A stretch of DNA of 64,000 nucleotides from Methanobacterium sp. (GTDB lineage Archaea; Methanobacteriota; Methanobacteria; Methanobacteriales; Methanobacteriaceae): positions 310,001 through 374,000 of the forward strand of contig JACRPY010000002.1 of assembly GCA_016222945.1 (NCBI GenBank), read 5' to 3'. Positions 29,285-37,231 of this stretch are shown in pieces. Made by a program: the position numbers and the translations under genes. How positions within the stretch are numbered: the first letter of the stretch is position 1; each line of letters starts with the position of its first letter. The notes beneath the pieces are model-generated. The model was not told the DNA's origin, did no database searches, and saw nothing but the letters and a program-made list of their open reading frames with translations.

Positions 29285-30325
29285 TCAATGAAATATAAGT
29301 TGATTTTTATTTTCATAAAATCTCTTAAAAATCCTACAAACTGTTAAAGTAAGCCATAGTCTAGTTTTAAATGTTCTTTTCTTATCTGGTGATTTATGAA
29401 TTGTAGAATAAGATACTTTCCATAAGCCATCATTTTCTTGATGATTTATGAGCCATTTTAACGCGTTTTTAATATCTGGATCATCTTTAGAAAGTTCCAT
29501 TAATGAAATTGAGTCTAGTGCAGAAATTATGTTGTTCCACCAGAATGGAAATTGAAATCTAACCCAATTATCAGGATTTTTATAAGAATTCCAATTATCT
29601 TTTTTAAAAAATTTTGATTTTAAAAGATTTGCTGCATTTAAAGCATATTCAGACTTTCTGTAAAATGGATGAACAGCAAAAGCTCTTAAAACCATCCCAG
29701 TTCCGGCAGCAGAAAATGGTTTTAATGGATCAAATGATTTCATGGTTTCTCTCTCAGCATTTGAAGTTAAATCATTAGTTTCGTCCCTTGAAAGTTTAGT
29801 GCCAATCATTCCTGGACTTCCAATTACCCAACCTCCGTCATTTTGCCGCATTTTCAAAAGCCACTTAAACCCTTTTTCTATGCGAGGGTCATTTTCATAT
29901 CCTGCCTTTATTAAAAGGTACATTATAGCTCCTGTGTAATAAGGAGCGTATTGATTTGCTAAAATTCCTCGAATGTCACCTTCATCTGTTTGGCATGAAA
30001 ACAAATACTCCGAAGCTTTTTTTATCGCAAAATGGGTTTTATTCATCTCATATTGCTGAGTTAAAACCCTGAATTGTCGCCACGTTTCAATTAATGAGTA
30101 TTTTACCTCAGAATTTTCATCATTTTTACCTTTAGGTTTCCATGAACCGTCTGGCTGCTGTTTTTTAAGAATTTTTTGGACTTCAGGAAAATCCCATAAA
30201 TACTCTATTGGCTTTACATCTTCTTCTATTAAATCCCTTTTTGTAAAATAAATAACAGCATCATTCTCCGATTCTAATAGTGCTTTAAGTGGATTATAAT
30301 TTAATTTAGATTGCCAATAGGTCAT
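29285..30325 (-). CDS. Prenyltransferase/squalene-oxidase-repeat (cyclase-like) protein
   Basis: 346 residues, paralogue of the gene at 19232. Repeats: KKQQPDGSWKPKG (about 53-65), CQTDEGDIRGILANQY, MRQNDGGWVIG and NHQENDGLWKV near the C-terminus. Shared blocks with the paralogue include PEVQKILKKQQ, LLIKAGYENDPRI, MVLRAFA and NNIISALDS. No DXDD motif, single-barrel length. It lies between a methyltransferase and an acetyltransferase in one operon, as in the first cluster. Enzymatic function not known. Confidence 0.74.
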   Translation of the reverse strand: MTYWQSKLNYNPLKALLESENDAVIYFTKRDLIEEDVKPIEYLWDFPEVQKILKKQQPDGSWKPKGKNDENSEVKYSLIETWRQFRVLTQQYEMNKTHFAIKKASEYLFSCQTDEGDIRGILANQYAPYYTGAIMYLLIKAGYENDPRIEKGFKWLLKMRQNDGGWVIGSPGMIGTKLSRDETNDLTSNAERETMKSFDPLKPFSAAGTGMVLRAFAVHPFYRKSEYALNAANLLKSKFFKKDNWNSYKNPDNWVRFQFPFWWNNIISALDSISLMELSKDDPDIKNALKWLINHQENDGLWKVSYSTIHKSPDKKRTFKTRLWLTLTVCRIFKRFYENKNQLIFH

Positions 30326-30348
30326 TTAAATCCCGTTTAATTTACTAT

Positions 30349-31074
30349 TTATTCTTTTTTACCGCCAATCATACACCACAAGAAATATTTGGAAAAAAGA
30401 TCGGTCTTACTAAAACCAATCTCTTTTAGCCAATTTAATTGAACTAAAAATGATTCATGGACATCATCACCGTCTTTTTTAGGAATATGAATATTTTCTA
30501 CGTTTCGTTTTTTCCAGCTGTCGAATTTTTCCATCCACTGATTATATATGCCTAATTGGTTATCCGAAAGTGCATATTTTTGTTTTTCAGCATGATAAAT
30601 CCAGTAATAAAGGCTATTCATGTATGTAGTTTCGTTTAATGTTTTCATTTCGTCAATATTAAAAAACCAACCTTTTTCTTGAAGTATTTTATAACATTTT
30701 CCATAAAGCTTTCTTTTATTCTCATTTTTAAGGTGATGAATTGCAGACATGGAAATGATTACATTAGGTTTTTCTTTAAGCTGTGATTCCCAATTGCTGC
30801 AAAAATCGGATTTTATATAAGTTATTCTGTCTTCATATTTATCTAATTTTTCTTTGGCAACATGCATAAAATCATCAGAAAAATCTAAGTAATAACATGT
30901 TGAATCAGGAAACTCTTTTAGCACTTTTTCAATCAAAATTCCGCTTCCAGCACCTAGATCTAGCAGATTTATCTCATTTATATCTTCAAATTTTAATATA
31001 TCTATCATTGTATCCTGCATAAAGTCGTATCCGGGCACAAGTAGCTGACACATCTTGTCATAGGCGTTGGCCAT
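30349..31074 (-). CDS. SAM-dependent methyltransferase (class I)
   Basis: 241 residues. Motif I LLDLGAGSGILIEKVL, motif II CYYLDFSDDFM, and VIISMSAIHHLKNENKRKLY, matching the broken methyltransferase at 17085. First gene of the three-gene operon. ATG 31074 has no ribosome-binding site, while AAAGGAGG at 31121-31128 is followed four bases later by an in-frame ATT at 31116; the frame is open between them, so the true N-terminus may be 14 residues longer. An operator-like palindrome and TATA box lie further upstream. Confidence 0.87.
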   Translation of the reverse strand: MANAYDKMCQLLVPGYDFMQDTMIDILKFEDINEINLLDLGAGSGILIEKVLKEFPDSTCYYLDFSDDFMHVAKEKLDKYEDRITYIKSDFCSNWESQLKEKPNVIISMSAIHHLKNENKRKLYGKCYKILQEKGWFFNIDEMKTLNETTYMNSLYYWIYHAEKQKYALSDNQLGIYNQWMEKFDSWKKRNVENIHIPKKDGDDVHESFLVQLNWLKEIGFSKTDLFSKYFLWCMIGGKKE

Positions 31075-31189
31075 AGTTTTCGAGTGAAAACGGTTTTTAT
31101 CCCTCCGTTTGATAATAAAACCTCCTTTATATCTGATTTTTGTGAAATTAACATGTTATTTACAAGGTTTAACTCCTTTTTCCATATAA

Positions 31190-31218
31190 TTAGTTTTATG
31201 AAACTAACTATTATATAA
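31190..31218 (-). promoter_or_regulatory. TATA box and palindromic operator of the methyltransferase operon
   Basis: On the minus strand a TATA box TTTATATAATAG (about 31205-31217) is followed by the perfect dyad TTAGTTT-CATA-AAACTAA (31190-31207). The dyad overlaps the expected transcription start, a repressor position. The regulator is not identified. Confidence 0.55.
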
Positions 31219-31326
31219 ATTTATTGAAAAAGAATTTTCTGCTCTAAATTAGCTTTGATTCATTTAATTTAAAACCCAAATTAAATATGATATCAATAGA
31301 ATAGGATATAAAAGAAGGGACTGAAC

Positions 31327-32070
31327 ATGAATTTTTTACAATCTAGAAAAAGGTTAATTCTAATAATAGTTTTAGCAATCTTTCTAATTGCAATAGTAGG
31401 GTTTGTTTATTATGTTTCTGACTATTATCATGCAGATAATATTGCAATAAATGCTCTTAAATCAACAAATGCTTATACTGTGGTTAATACTGATAATTCA
31501 ATTACATTCACACCTACAGCAAACAAGAGCACCACTGGAGTAATATTTTACCAGGGGGGTAAAGTTCAGCCGGAAGCTTACGCAGTTTTAGCTTCTAAGC
31601 TCGTTCAAAATGGTTACACTACAATAATTGCTAAAATGCCCCTTAATTTAGCTTTTTTTGGCAGTAATAAAGCTGATGAAATCATAGCTAGTCATGAAGA
31701 AATAAAAACGTGGGTAATTGGAGGTCATTCACTTGGAGGTGTCTTTGCCTCAGAATATGCTGTAAACCATCAAGATAAGATTAAAGGAGTTATTTATTTA
31801 GCTGCCTATCCTTCAACAAATGCTTCAAACGCCACTTTTAAAGCATTATCAATTAGAGGCTCCCTTGACGGACTTGCCAAAGCAGGAGATATCTCCAAAA
31901 ATCTGGATAAATTCCCGGTCAATACGACATTTATCACCATTCCTGGAGGTAACCACTACAATTTCGGCGATTATGGGGTGCAAACTGGTGATAATAACAG
32001 TACCATAACCAGAGAACAGCAGCAAAATGAAACAGTTAATGCTATACTGGAATTTCTTAAAAATATCTAA
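31327..32070 (+). CDS. Alpha/beta hydrolase, membrane-anchored
   Basis: 247 residues. N-terminal hydrophobic helix (about 10-30) preceded by basic residues, so exported or anchored. The hydrolase domain has the nucleophile elbow GGHSLGGVFA, an acidic residue region near SIRGSLDG and the catalytic His in PGGNHYNFGDYG. It resembles the alpha/beta hydrolase family found in bacterial and archaeal envelope proteins. Substrate unknown. Divergent from the methyltransferase operon. Confidence 0.85.
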   Translation: MNFLQSRKRLILIIVLAIFLIAIVGFVYYVSDYYHADNIAINALKSTNAYTVVNTDNSITFTPTANKSTTGVIFYQGGKVQPEAYAVLASKLVQNGYTTIIAKMPLNLAFFGSNKADEIIASHEEIKTWVIGGHSLGGVFASEYAVNHQDKIKGVIYLAAYPSTNASNATFKALSIRGSLDGLAKAGDISKNLDKFPVNTTFITIPGGNHYNFGDYGVQTGDNNSTITREQQQNETVNAILEFLKNI

Positions 32071-32220
32071 TTTTTTAGTTTATTTTCAAATAATGTAAAT
32101 GTGAATAGTTTTTAAATGCATTTAGACTAAACTATTTAAAGAGAGGATCTAGGTAAATTTTAAGTATATCTGGGTTTATAGATACAATTATTTCAGCATT
32201 ATATGATCAAAGGGGTTTTT

Positions 32221-32508
32221 ATGAAGAAAGTGTTTTTGTGGTGGTTAATTGCCGGGAGTAAAGGTGGAGAAAACCGTGCCAGAATAATACTCGAACTTAA
32301 TAGCAGACCATATAATGCTAATAAGCTTGCTGAAAAGCTTTCTCTTGATTATAAGACAATTAGACACCATATTGATGTTTTGGACGAAAATAAGATAATA
32401 CAATCCACTGGAGAGAAATATGGTGCATTATATTACCTTTCTGACGAGATGGAAAGTGTTTATGATACATTTTTAGAAATTTGGGAAGAATTCAAGGAAA
32501 ATCGGTAA
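32221..32508 (+). CDS. Winged-helix regulator (ArsR-like), paralogue of the gene at 26003
   Basis: 95 residues. Core NRARIILELNSRPYNANKLA, LSLDYKTIRHHIDVLDENKI and wing YGALYYLSD are nearly the same as in the regulator at 26003. AAAGGGG just before ATG 32221 supports this start; an ATG 18 bases earlier is possible. A small membrane protein gene follows 24 bases downstream in the same operon. GGAAA-type repeats at about 32987 may be its binding sites. Confidence 0.85.
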   Translation: MKKVFLWWLIAGSKGGENRARIILELNSRPYNANKLAEKLSLDYKTIRHHIDVLDENKIIQSTGEKYGALYYLSDEMESVYDTFLEIWEEFKENR

Positions 32509-32532
32509 ATAATAGAAAACGAAGGTAAAAAC

Positions 32533-32865
32533 ATGTTAATGGAAATAAATCTATTTGGGCTACAAAATATAGTGCCTACTTTGCTAATACTGGTTAAATA
32601 TTCTGCTTTAATAACCAGCATTGCCAATATCTGCCTTTTAGGCGGTATGCTATATGTATACTTGGAAAGATACTTGAAAGTAAAATCTAAATTCACCACA
32701 ACTCTAGTTTTGTTTTCATTGATTTTCCTGGCACAAAACATATTATTTTCGGTTTATTTCTTCTTCAACCTTCCTGAAACCGTTATCAACGCTGTTTTTC
32801 CTTTAATATTTTTAGGACTCGAATTCACGGCTCTAGCACTGCTTTTAATGATAACAAGGGAATAA
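32533..32865 (+). CDS. Small membrane protein, three or four helices
   Basis: 110 residues, strongly hydrophobic, with helices at about 12-42, 55-78 and 84-106. Only charged loop is LERYLKVKSKFTT near the middle. GAAGGT eight bases before the ATG. It follows the winged-helix regulator gene by 24 bases and probably belongs with it, perhaps as a membrane sensor for that regulator. I do not recognise a family. Confidence 0.75.
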   Translation: MLMEINLFGLQNIVPTLLILVKYSALITSIANICLLGGMLYVYLERYLKVKSKFTTTLVLFSLIFLAQNILFSVYFFFNLPETVINAVFPLIFLGLEFTALALLLMITRE

Positions 32866-32986
32866 TTTTGATTTTTTTTATGTTTAAATCTTTTTTCGAA
32901 TGACTTATTTATTTTAGAATCTTTAGCATGTTTTTATTTTTATAATCCGATGGTTCTTATAATTCGGAATGAATTTGGGTGTAAAT

Positions 32987-33015
32987 CTGAGGAAACCCTG
33001 AGGAAATTTTGGAAA
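32987..33015 (+). repeat. Phased CTGAGGAAA repeats, candidate operator
   Basis: CTGAGGAAA at 32987-32995 and 32998-33006, 11 bases apart, with a weaker TTTTGGAAA next. The sequence after the repeats (AAAACTACTTTTAAGGGGTTTAA-like) resembles that after the TTAGGGGAAA repeats at 26547, so the two regions look like diverged copies of one regulatory module. Confidence 0.45.
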
Positions 33016-33155
33016 AACTACTTTTAAGGGGTTTAACAACAATTAAGTAGTCAATAAATGATTTAGGAAAAATGAAACAAATTGACTAAGTCGTATATTG
33101 AATAAAAAGATAGCATTTGGATTTAAAATTCAAATGGAGTTAATCAAAATCAAAG

Positions 33156-33229
33156 ATTTTGGAGGTTAAAGAAAAATGCTATGCATTTTTCTGAACCACC
33201 AAAATAGAAAATTTTGGAGGTTAAAAAAA
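33156..33229 (+). promoter_or_regulatory. Duplicated ribosome-binding site with two mutually exclusive hairpins
   Basis: The 15-mer ATTTTGGAGGTTAAA occurs at 33156-33170 and 33211-33225, each followed by an in-frame ATG (33176 and 33230). Between them, 33183-33205 is complementary to the first copy: 33156-33179 can pair with 33183-33205 (about 21 pairs, loop TAT), hiding the first site and ATG. The part CCACCAAAAT (33196-33205) can instead pair with the second copy (9 pairs, loop AGAAA). The two hairpins exclude each other. Confidence 0.6.
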
Positions 33230-34114
33230 ATGTTAGATATAAAAGAAATTAAATCGGTTAAACTGACACCTTTTACCAAGATGTCTGCATCAATATATGG
33301 AGTTTTGGGATTAATTGCAGCCGTGGCGATGTTAATAGCACTCACAATCATGCAAGCTGCAGGTTTTATGCCTCAATTAGGGCAATTTAATGTGGTAACT
33401 GGATTAGGAATACCTTTAATTATACTCTTTCCAATAGGCGCGTTTTTCAGTACAATAGTAATAAGCTTTTTTTCAGCAATGCTTTACAACGCATTAGTAC
33501 CTAAATTGGGTGGTATAAAATTAGAATTAGAGGATAAAGAGGTAGTAAAAATCCCTGTTATTTCATATGCCTTAATCCTTTCAGCTATTGGGGCAGTATG
33601 GGCTTTTATCGCAGGTTTAGTACTGGCAGCGGTGATTTCACCTATGTTTTCATTAATCAGCACATTGCCTGAAGCCGCCAATATAACAGCAAATTTCACC
33701 AACGCTACTGGGGCAGCCATGCCAACAGGTGTAGAATTTGGAGCAATAGGGATAATAATGTCTCTGGCGTTAATAGTCGGACTACCTATAATGGTATTTG
33801 TATTCGGGTTTATTTGGACTGCTTTATTTGCAATATTCTACAACTACATAGCTACCAGAGTAGCTAAAATCCAATTAGAATTCAACCAAATCACTGGAAA
33901 CTTACACGAACTTAAACACATACCTGTAATACCAACCGCACTGGCGGTAGCAATTGCGTACGCGTTATTAGGGCTTGTTTTCGGTATTTTATCCAAGAAT
34001 TACGGAGAATTTATAACAAATTTTGTGCAGTATTTCATAGAAACCGCATTAATCGCGCTTTTATACAACTACCTGGCACCTAAGATTGGATCCATTAAAT
34101 TAGATATGGAATAA
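33230..34114 (+). CDS. Multi-pass membrane protein with two similar halves
   Basis: 294 residues with about six membrane helices and an internal duplication: each unit ends in a YNxxxPKxGxIKLxxE-like sequence, seen as YNALVPKLGGIKLELE (about 103-118) and YNYLAPKIGSIKLDME at the C-terminus, with a related YNYIATRVAKIQLEF in the middle, so really three repeats. I do not know its function; similar DUF-type proteins are common in Methanobacterium. Two starts are possible (33176 and 33230), both with the same GGAGG; 33230 gives the conserved-looking start MLDIKEIKSVKL. Confidence 0.8.
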   Translation: MLDIKEIKSVKLTPFTKMSASIYGVLGLIAAVAMLIALTIMQAAGFMPQLGQFNVVTGLGIPLIILFPIGAFFSTIVISFFSAMLYNALVPKLGGIKLELEDKEVVKIPVISYALILSAIGAVWAFIAGLVLAAVISPMFSLISTLPEAANITANFTNATGAAMPTGVEFGAIGIIMSLALIVGLPIMVFVFGFIWTALFAIFYNYIATRVAKIQLEFNQITGNLHELKHIPVIPTALAVAIAYALLGLVFGILSKNYGEFITNFVQYFIETALIALLYNYLAPKIGSIKLDME

Positions 34115-34381
34115 ATGTTTCAAAAAGAATGAAAGCACTTTTATAGACATGGAAAGTCTTTAAAGTCAATGAAGTCATTAAAACCACTCTCAAGGACCAT
34201 TAAGTGCTGATGGATTTCACGCCGCCTCTGTGATATATAGCAATAGGTTCTTGTTGTCGGTGAACATTTCCTGGCCCTATTAAAGGGTCAGGGACTTCTG
34301 AGACCAAAAATCTAGATAATGGGAAATAATCGAGAAAAATTTTAAATTTATTTTATACTTTTTGTAATGGGGAGTAAGCCG
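34115..34381. other. Intergenic region with one clear hairpin
   Basis: About 265 bases without an ORF. It is less AT-rich than neighbouring gaps. CCTGGCCCT (34270-34278) pairs with AGGGTCAGG (34284-34292) as a nine-pair stem with one G-T. There is an A/T-rich TATA-like stretch at about 34340-34358 that probably serves the oxidoreductase. A small RNA is possible but not shown. Confidence 0.4.
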
Positions 34382-35362
34382 ATGAAAGCAATAGTTTACG
34401 AAAAATACGGACCACCTGAAGTTTTACAGATAAAGGAGATAGAAAGACCCACCCCTAAGGACAATGAGATACTTGTAAAAGTACATGCCACAACTGTGAC
34501 AGCGGCAGATGTGAGAATGAGGGGTTTCCTAGTTCCTCTCTCTTATTGGCTATTTGCTCGAATAGCTCTTGGCTTTAGAGGGCCTAAAACGGAAATACTT
34601 GGGGGAGAATTAGCGGGTGAAATTGAATCCGTGGGTAAAGATGTAAAAAATTTTAAGAAGGGAGACCAGGTTTTTGCATATCCAGGACACCATGGGGGTG
34701 GTTATGCGGAATACGCTTGTTTACCCGGTGATTCGGCAGTAGCAATAAAACCGGAAAATTTGACATTTGAAGAAGCAGCAGCAGTCTCATTTGGAGGCAA
34801 TACTGCCTTACATTTTATAAAACAGGCCAACATCCAGAAGGGGCAAAAAGTGCTTATTTATGGTGCTTCTGGCAGTGTAGGTACTTATGCGGTCCAGCTT
34901 GCCAAATACTTTGGTGCAGAAGTCACTGGAGTATGCAGCACTACAAATATAGATTTAGTGAAGTCAATGGGCGCAGATAATGTAATTGATTATACTAAGG
35001 AAGATTTCAGCAAAAATGGGGAGATATACGACGTGATTTTGGACACTGTGGGTAAGGCTTCGTTATCTGATTGCATGAGATCTTTAAAGGAGGAAGGAAC
35101 TTATCTTCAAGTTGTTGCTACACCGGCAGTAAGTATTCAAATGGAATGGAATGGACTGACCAGCAGCAAGACACTAATTGGTGGTACAGCAATCCCCCAG
35201 ACTGAAAATCTCTTGTTCCTCAAAGAACTCGTTGAAGCAGAAAAGATAAAACCGGTAATTGATAGAACCTATACTCTGGAACAAATTATAGATGCCCACA
35301 GGTATGTGGATCAAGGACACAAAAAGGGGAATGTGGTCATAACTGTGGAACCTGATAGTTAA
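34382..35362 (+). CDS. Quinone oxidoreductase-like MDR-family dehydrogenase
   Basis: 326 residues. Medium-chain dehydrogenase/reductase: N-terminal GroES-like domain (MKAIVYEKYGPPEVLQIKE, GGELAGEIESVGKDV, GDQVFAYPG) and a Rossmann domain with LIYGASGSVGTYAVQLAKY. No catalytic zinc cysteines are evident, so it is of the zeta-crystallin/quinone reductase type using NAD(P)H. GGGGAG before ATG 34382 supports this start. The frameshifted methyltransferase begins 20 bases downstream, so they probably form an operon. Confidence 0.92.
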   Translation: MKAIVYEKYGPPEVLQIKEIERPTPKDNEILVKVHATTVTAADVRMRGFLVPLSYWLFARIALGFRGPKTEILGGELAGEIESVGKDVKNFKKGDQVFAYPGHHGGGYAEYACLPGDSAVAIKPENLTFEEAAAVSFGGNTALHFIKQANIQKGQKVLIYGASGSVGTYAVQLAKYFGAEVTGVCSTTNIDLVKSMGADNVIDYTKEDFSKNGEIYDVILDTVGKASLSDCMRSLKEEGTYLQVVATPAVSIQMEWNGLTSSKTLIGGTAIPQTENLLFLKELVEAEKIKPVIDRTYTLEQIIDAHRYVDQGHKKGNVVITVEPDS

Positions 35363-35382
35363 AAATGTTAAAAAGTGATAAA

Positions 35383-36176
35383 ATGGATTCATATAGAAAA
35401 ACAGGAATAACTGTGGGAATAAAAGAGGGGGGGAAATTATTAAAGAAGAAAAATTTGATTTCGGGGGGTCTCGTTTATTTGAGAACTTTCCCTGGATTTT
35501 AGGATTGGGATTTTTCATAGCCAGTATGGAGGTATTTTTTTATTTTGAGTCACCATATATTCAAGTGCTGGCATTGCCGCTACTTTTGCTATCAGCAAAT
35601 TTCTTCATAGGAACATATGTCACCAGGAACTTTTCAAAAACTGATAATATGACACTTCCCTTTGTTGATTTATTTTCTTCAGATGAGGATCTTATCCTTG
35701 ATGCAGGATGTGGTTCTGGCAGGGGTACTATAGAGTTGAGTAAGGTGTCAAAAAATGGGCAAATAGTTGCCCTGGACCTTTTTGAATCAGGAGAGGATAT
35801 CGCTAGTCGAAAATTGCTTGAGAAAAACCTGGAAATTGCTGAAATAACTGGCAGGGTTCGAATCGTAAAAGGAGACGTGACAAATCTTGAATTTGAGAAT
35901 AACACTTTTAACACAGTTATCAGCGTCTTGTTGTTGAATAATCTAGGTAAAGCAAAAATTACAGGATTAAAGGAGTTATTCAGAGTGCTTAAGCCAGGGG
36001 GGAAAATATTGATTATAGTTCCCACTCCCAGCCTACAAACATTCGCAGTCATGAGTGTGTTCTCTTTAATACTCACCTCAAATAAAGAATGGAGATCCCT
36101 ATTTGAACAGGTAGGGTTCCGGCTTCTTGATGAGGGAGTTATAAATTTCGGGAGATTTTTCCTCTTACAGAAATAG
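35383..36176 (+). CDS. Membrane-anchored SAM methyltransferase, frameshifted at a G7 tract
   Basis: From ATG 35383 the frame reads MDSYRKTGITVGIKEGG up to a run of seven G (35427-35433) and then ends at a stop in about 60 bases. Shifting by -1 at the run continues as EIIKEEKFDFGGSRLF and on through two membrane helices (PWILGLGFFIASMEVFFYF, then IQVLALPLLLLSANFFIG) into a class I methyltransferase with LILDAGCGSGRGTIEL and ALDLFESG. Without the upstream part the only start is TTG 35505, inside the first membrane helix. So either one G is missing from the read, the gene is phase-variable, or ribosomes or polymerase slip here. Confidence 0.72.
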
Positions 36177-36283
36177 CCTGGTTATTTACAAGCAATAAAA
36201 CATAATATGGCAGTAAAATGCTTGGATCAAGGATGAAATAACATTATTGATAAAAAATCTGATTAAAAAAATAAGGTGAAAAA

Positions 36284-36325
36284 ATGGAAAATAAATTTAA
36301 AGAACAAAGGATGTGTGGACAATGA
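36284..36325 (+). CDS. 13-codon ORF coupled to the flavodoxin gene, uncertain
   Basis: Encodes MENKFKEQRMCGQ. AAGGTGA lies four to five bases before its ATG, a better ribosome-binding site than the flavodoxin has, and its TGA overlaps the flavodoxin ATG (ATGA at 36322-36325). It may act as a translated leader that delivers ribosomes to the flavodoxin, or be the stub of a lost gene. Confidence 0.35.
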   Translation: MENKFKEQRMCGQ

Positions 36326-36789
36326 AAACTCTTTTAGTTTTGTATTCATACCATCATCATAACACTGAGAAGATTGCTAAAGTCTTTGCAAAAATTTTTG
36401 ATGCTGAAATAAAAAATCCAAAGGAAATAAAGCCTGAAGAACTTCAAGGTTATGATTTGGTGGGTTTTGGCTCAGGGATTTACAGTGCAAAACACGATGA
36501 ATCTATACTTGAACTTGCTGATGAGCTACCACAAGTCACTGGTATGAAAGCATTCCTCTTCTCAACTGCGGGAATAACTGGAAAATCCAAAGCCTCCAAA
36601 GATCATGCAACAATACGGGAAAAACTGGAATCAAAAGGTTACACTATTGTGGATGAATTCCAATGTAAAGGTTTTAACACCAATAGTTTTCTTCGACTAT
36701 TTGGGGGAATGAATAAGGGTAGACCTAATGCTCAAGACCTCAAAAATGCAGAAGAGTTTGCTCAAAAACTGAAAAAAGATTATAAATAA
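36322..36789 (+). CDS. Flavodoxin-family protein
   Basis: 155 residues. FMN phosphate loop region LYSYHHHNTEKIAKVF at the N-terminus, then GYDLVGFGSGIYSAKHDESI and KAFLFSTAGITGKSK, then FQCKGFNTN and a C-terminal RPNAQDLKNAEEFAQ. Two paralogues lie at 40589 and 41113. It is a single-domain flavoprotein that probably carries electrons between cytosolic partners. Start ATG 36322 overlaps the stop of a 13-codon ORF. Confidence 0.9.
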   Translation: MKTLLVLYSYHHHNTEKIAKVFAKIFDAEIKNPKEIKPEELQGYDLVGFGSGIYSAKHDESILELADELPQVTGMKAFLFSTAGITGKSKASKDHATIREKLESKGYTIVDEFQCKGFNTNSFLRLFGGMNKGRPNAQDLKNAEEFAQKLKKDYK

Positions 36790-36808
36790 ATTATAAGGAG
36801 ATTAAATC

Positions 36809-37174
36809 ATGGAAGATGTTCAGATAATACTTTCAGCATCATGGATAGCTTTAGTGCTGGTTTATCTTTATGGGGATGTGTTGCGGATATGTAGTGGTGA
36901 TTTTAAAGAATCAGAAAAAAAGGGCATAAAACTTACTCAAATGCAGTGGTTTGGAGTCGCAATATTAATGGTGATTCCGATTATAATGGTTATATTATCT
37001 TTGATATTGCCTTATCCAGTAAATCGCTGGGCTAACATCATCGTAGCAATATTCTTCTTTGTTTTTAATCTCATGGGATTACCCACATACCCTTCAGCTT
37101 ATGACAAATTTTTGATAGTTGTAGGGCTTGGATTTAATGTAATGACCGTTTGGTATGCCTGGAATTGGGTCTAA
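36809..37174 (+). CDS. Small four-helix membrane protein (DUF6326-like)
   Basis: 121 residues with four membrane helices (about 5-25, 47-68, 75-95, 100-120). The pattern YLYGDVLR in the first helix and PTYPSAYDKFLIVVGLGFNV in the last helices matches a family of small uncharacterised membrane proteins, which I recall as DUF6326. AAGGAG precedes the ATG. It follows the flavodoxin gene by 19 bases and is probably in the same operon. Function unknown. Confidence 0.75.
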   Translation: MEDVQIILSASWIALVLVYLYGDVLRICSGDFKESEKKGIKLTQMQWFGVAILMVIPIIMVILSLILPYPVNRWANIIVAIFFFVFNLMGLPTYPSAYDKFLIVVGLGFNVMTVWYAWNWV

Positions 37175-37231
37175 TGAAGATAAGCTAACATATTGAAAAT
37201 AATTTATAATTTAAGTTACAAATGGAATGTC

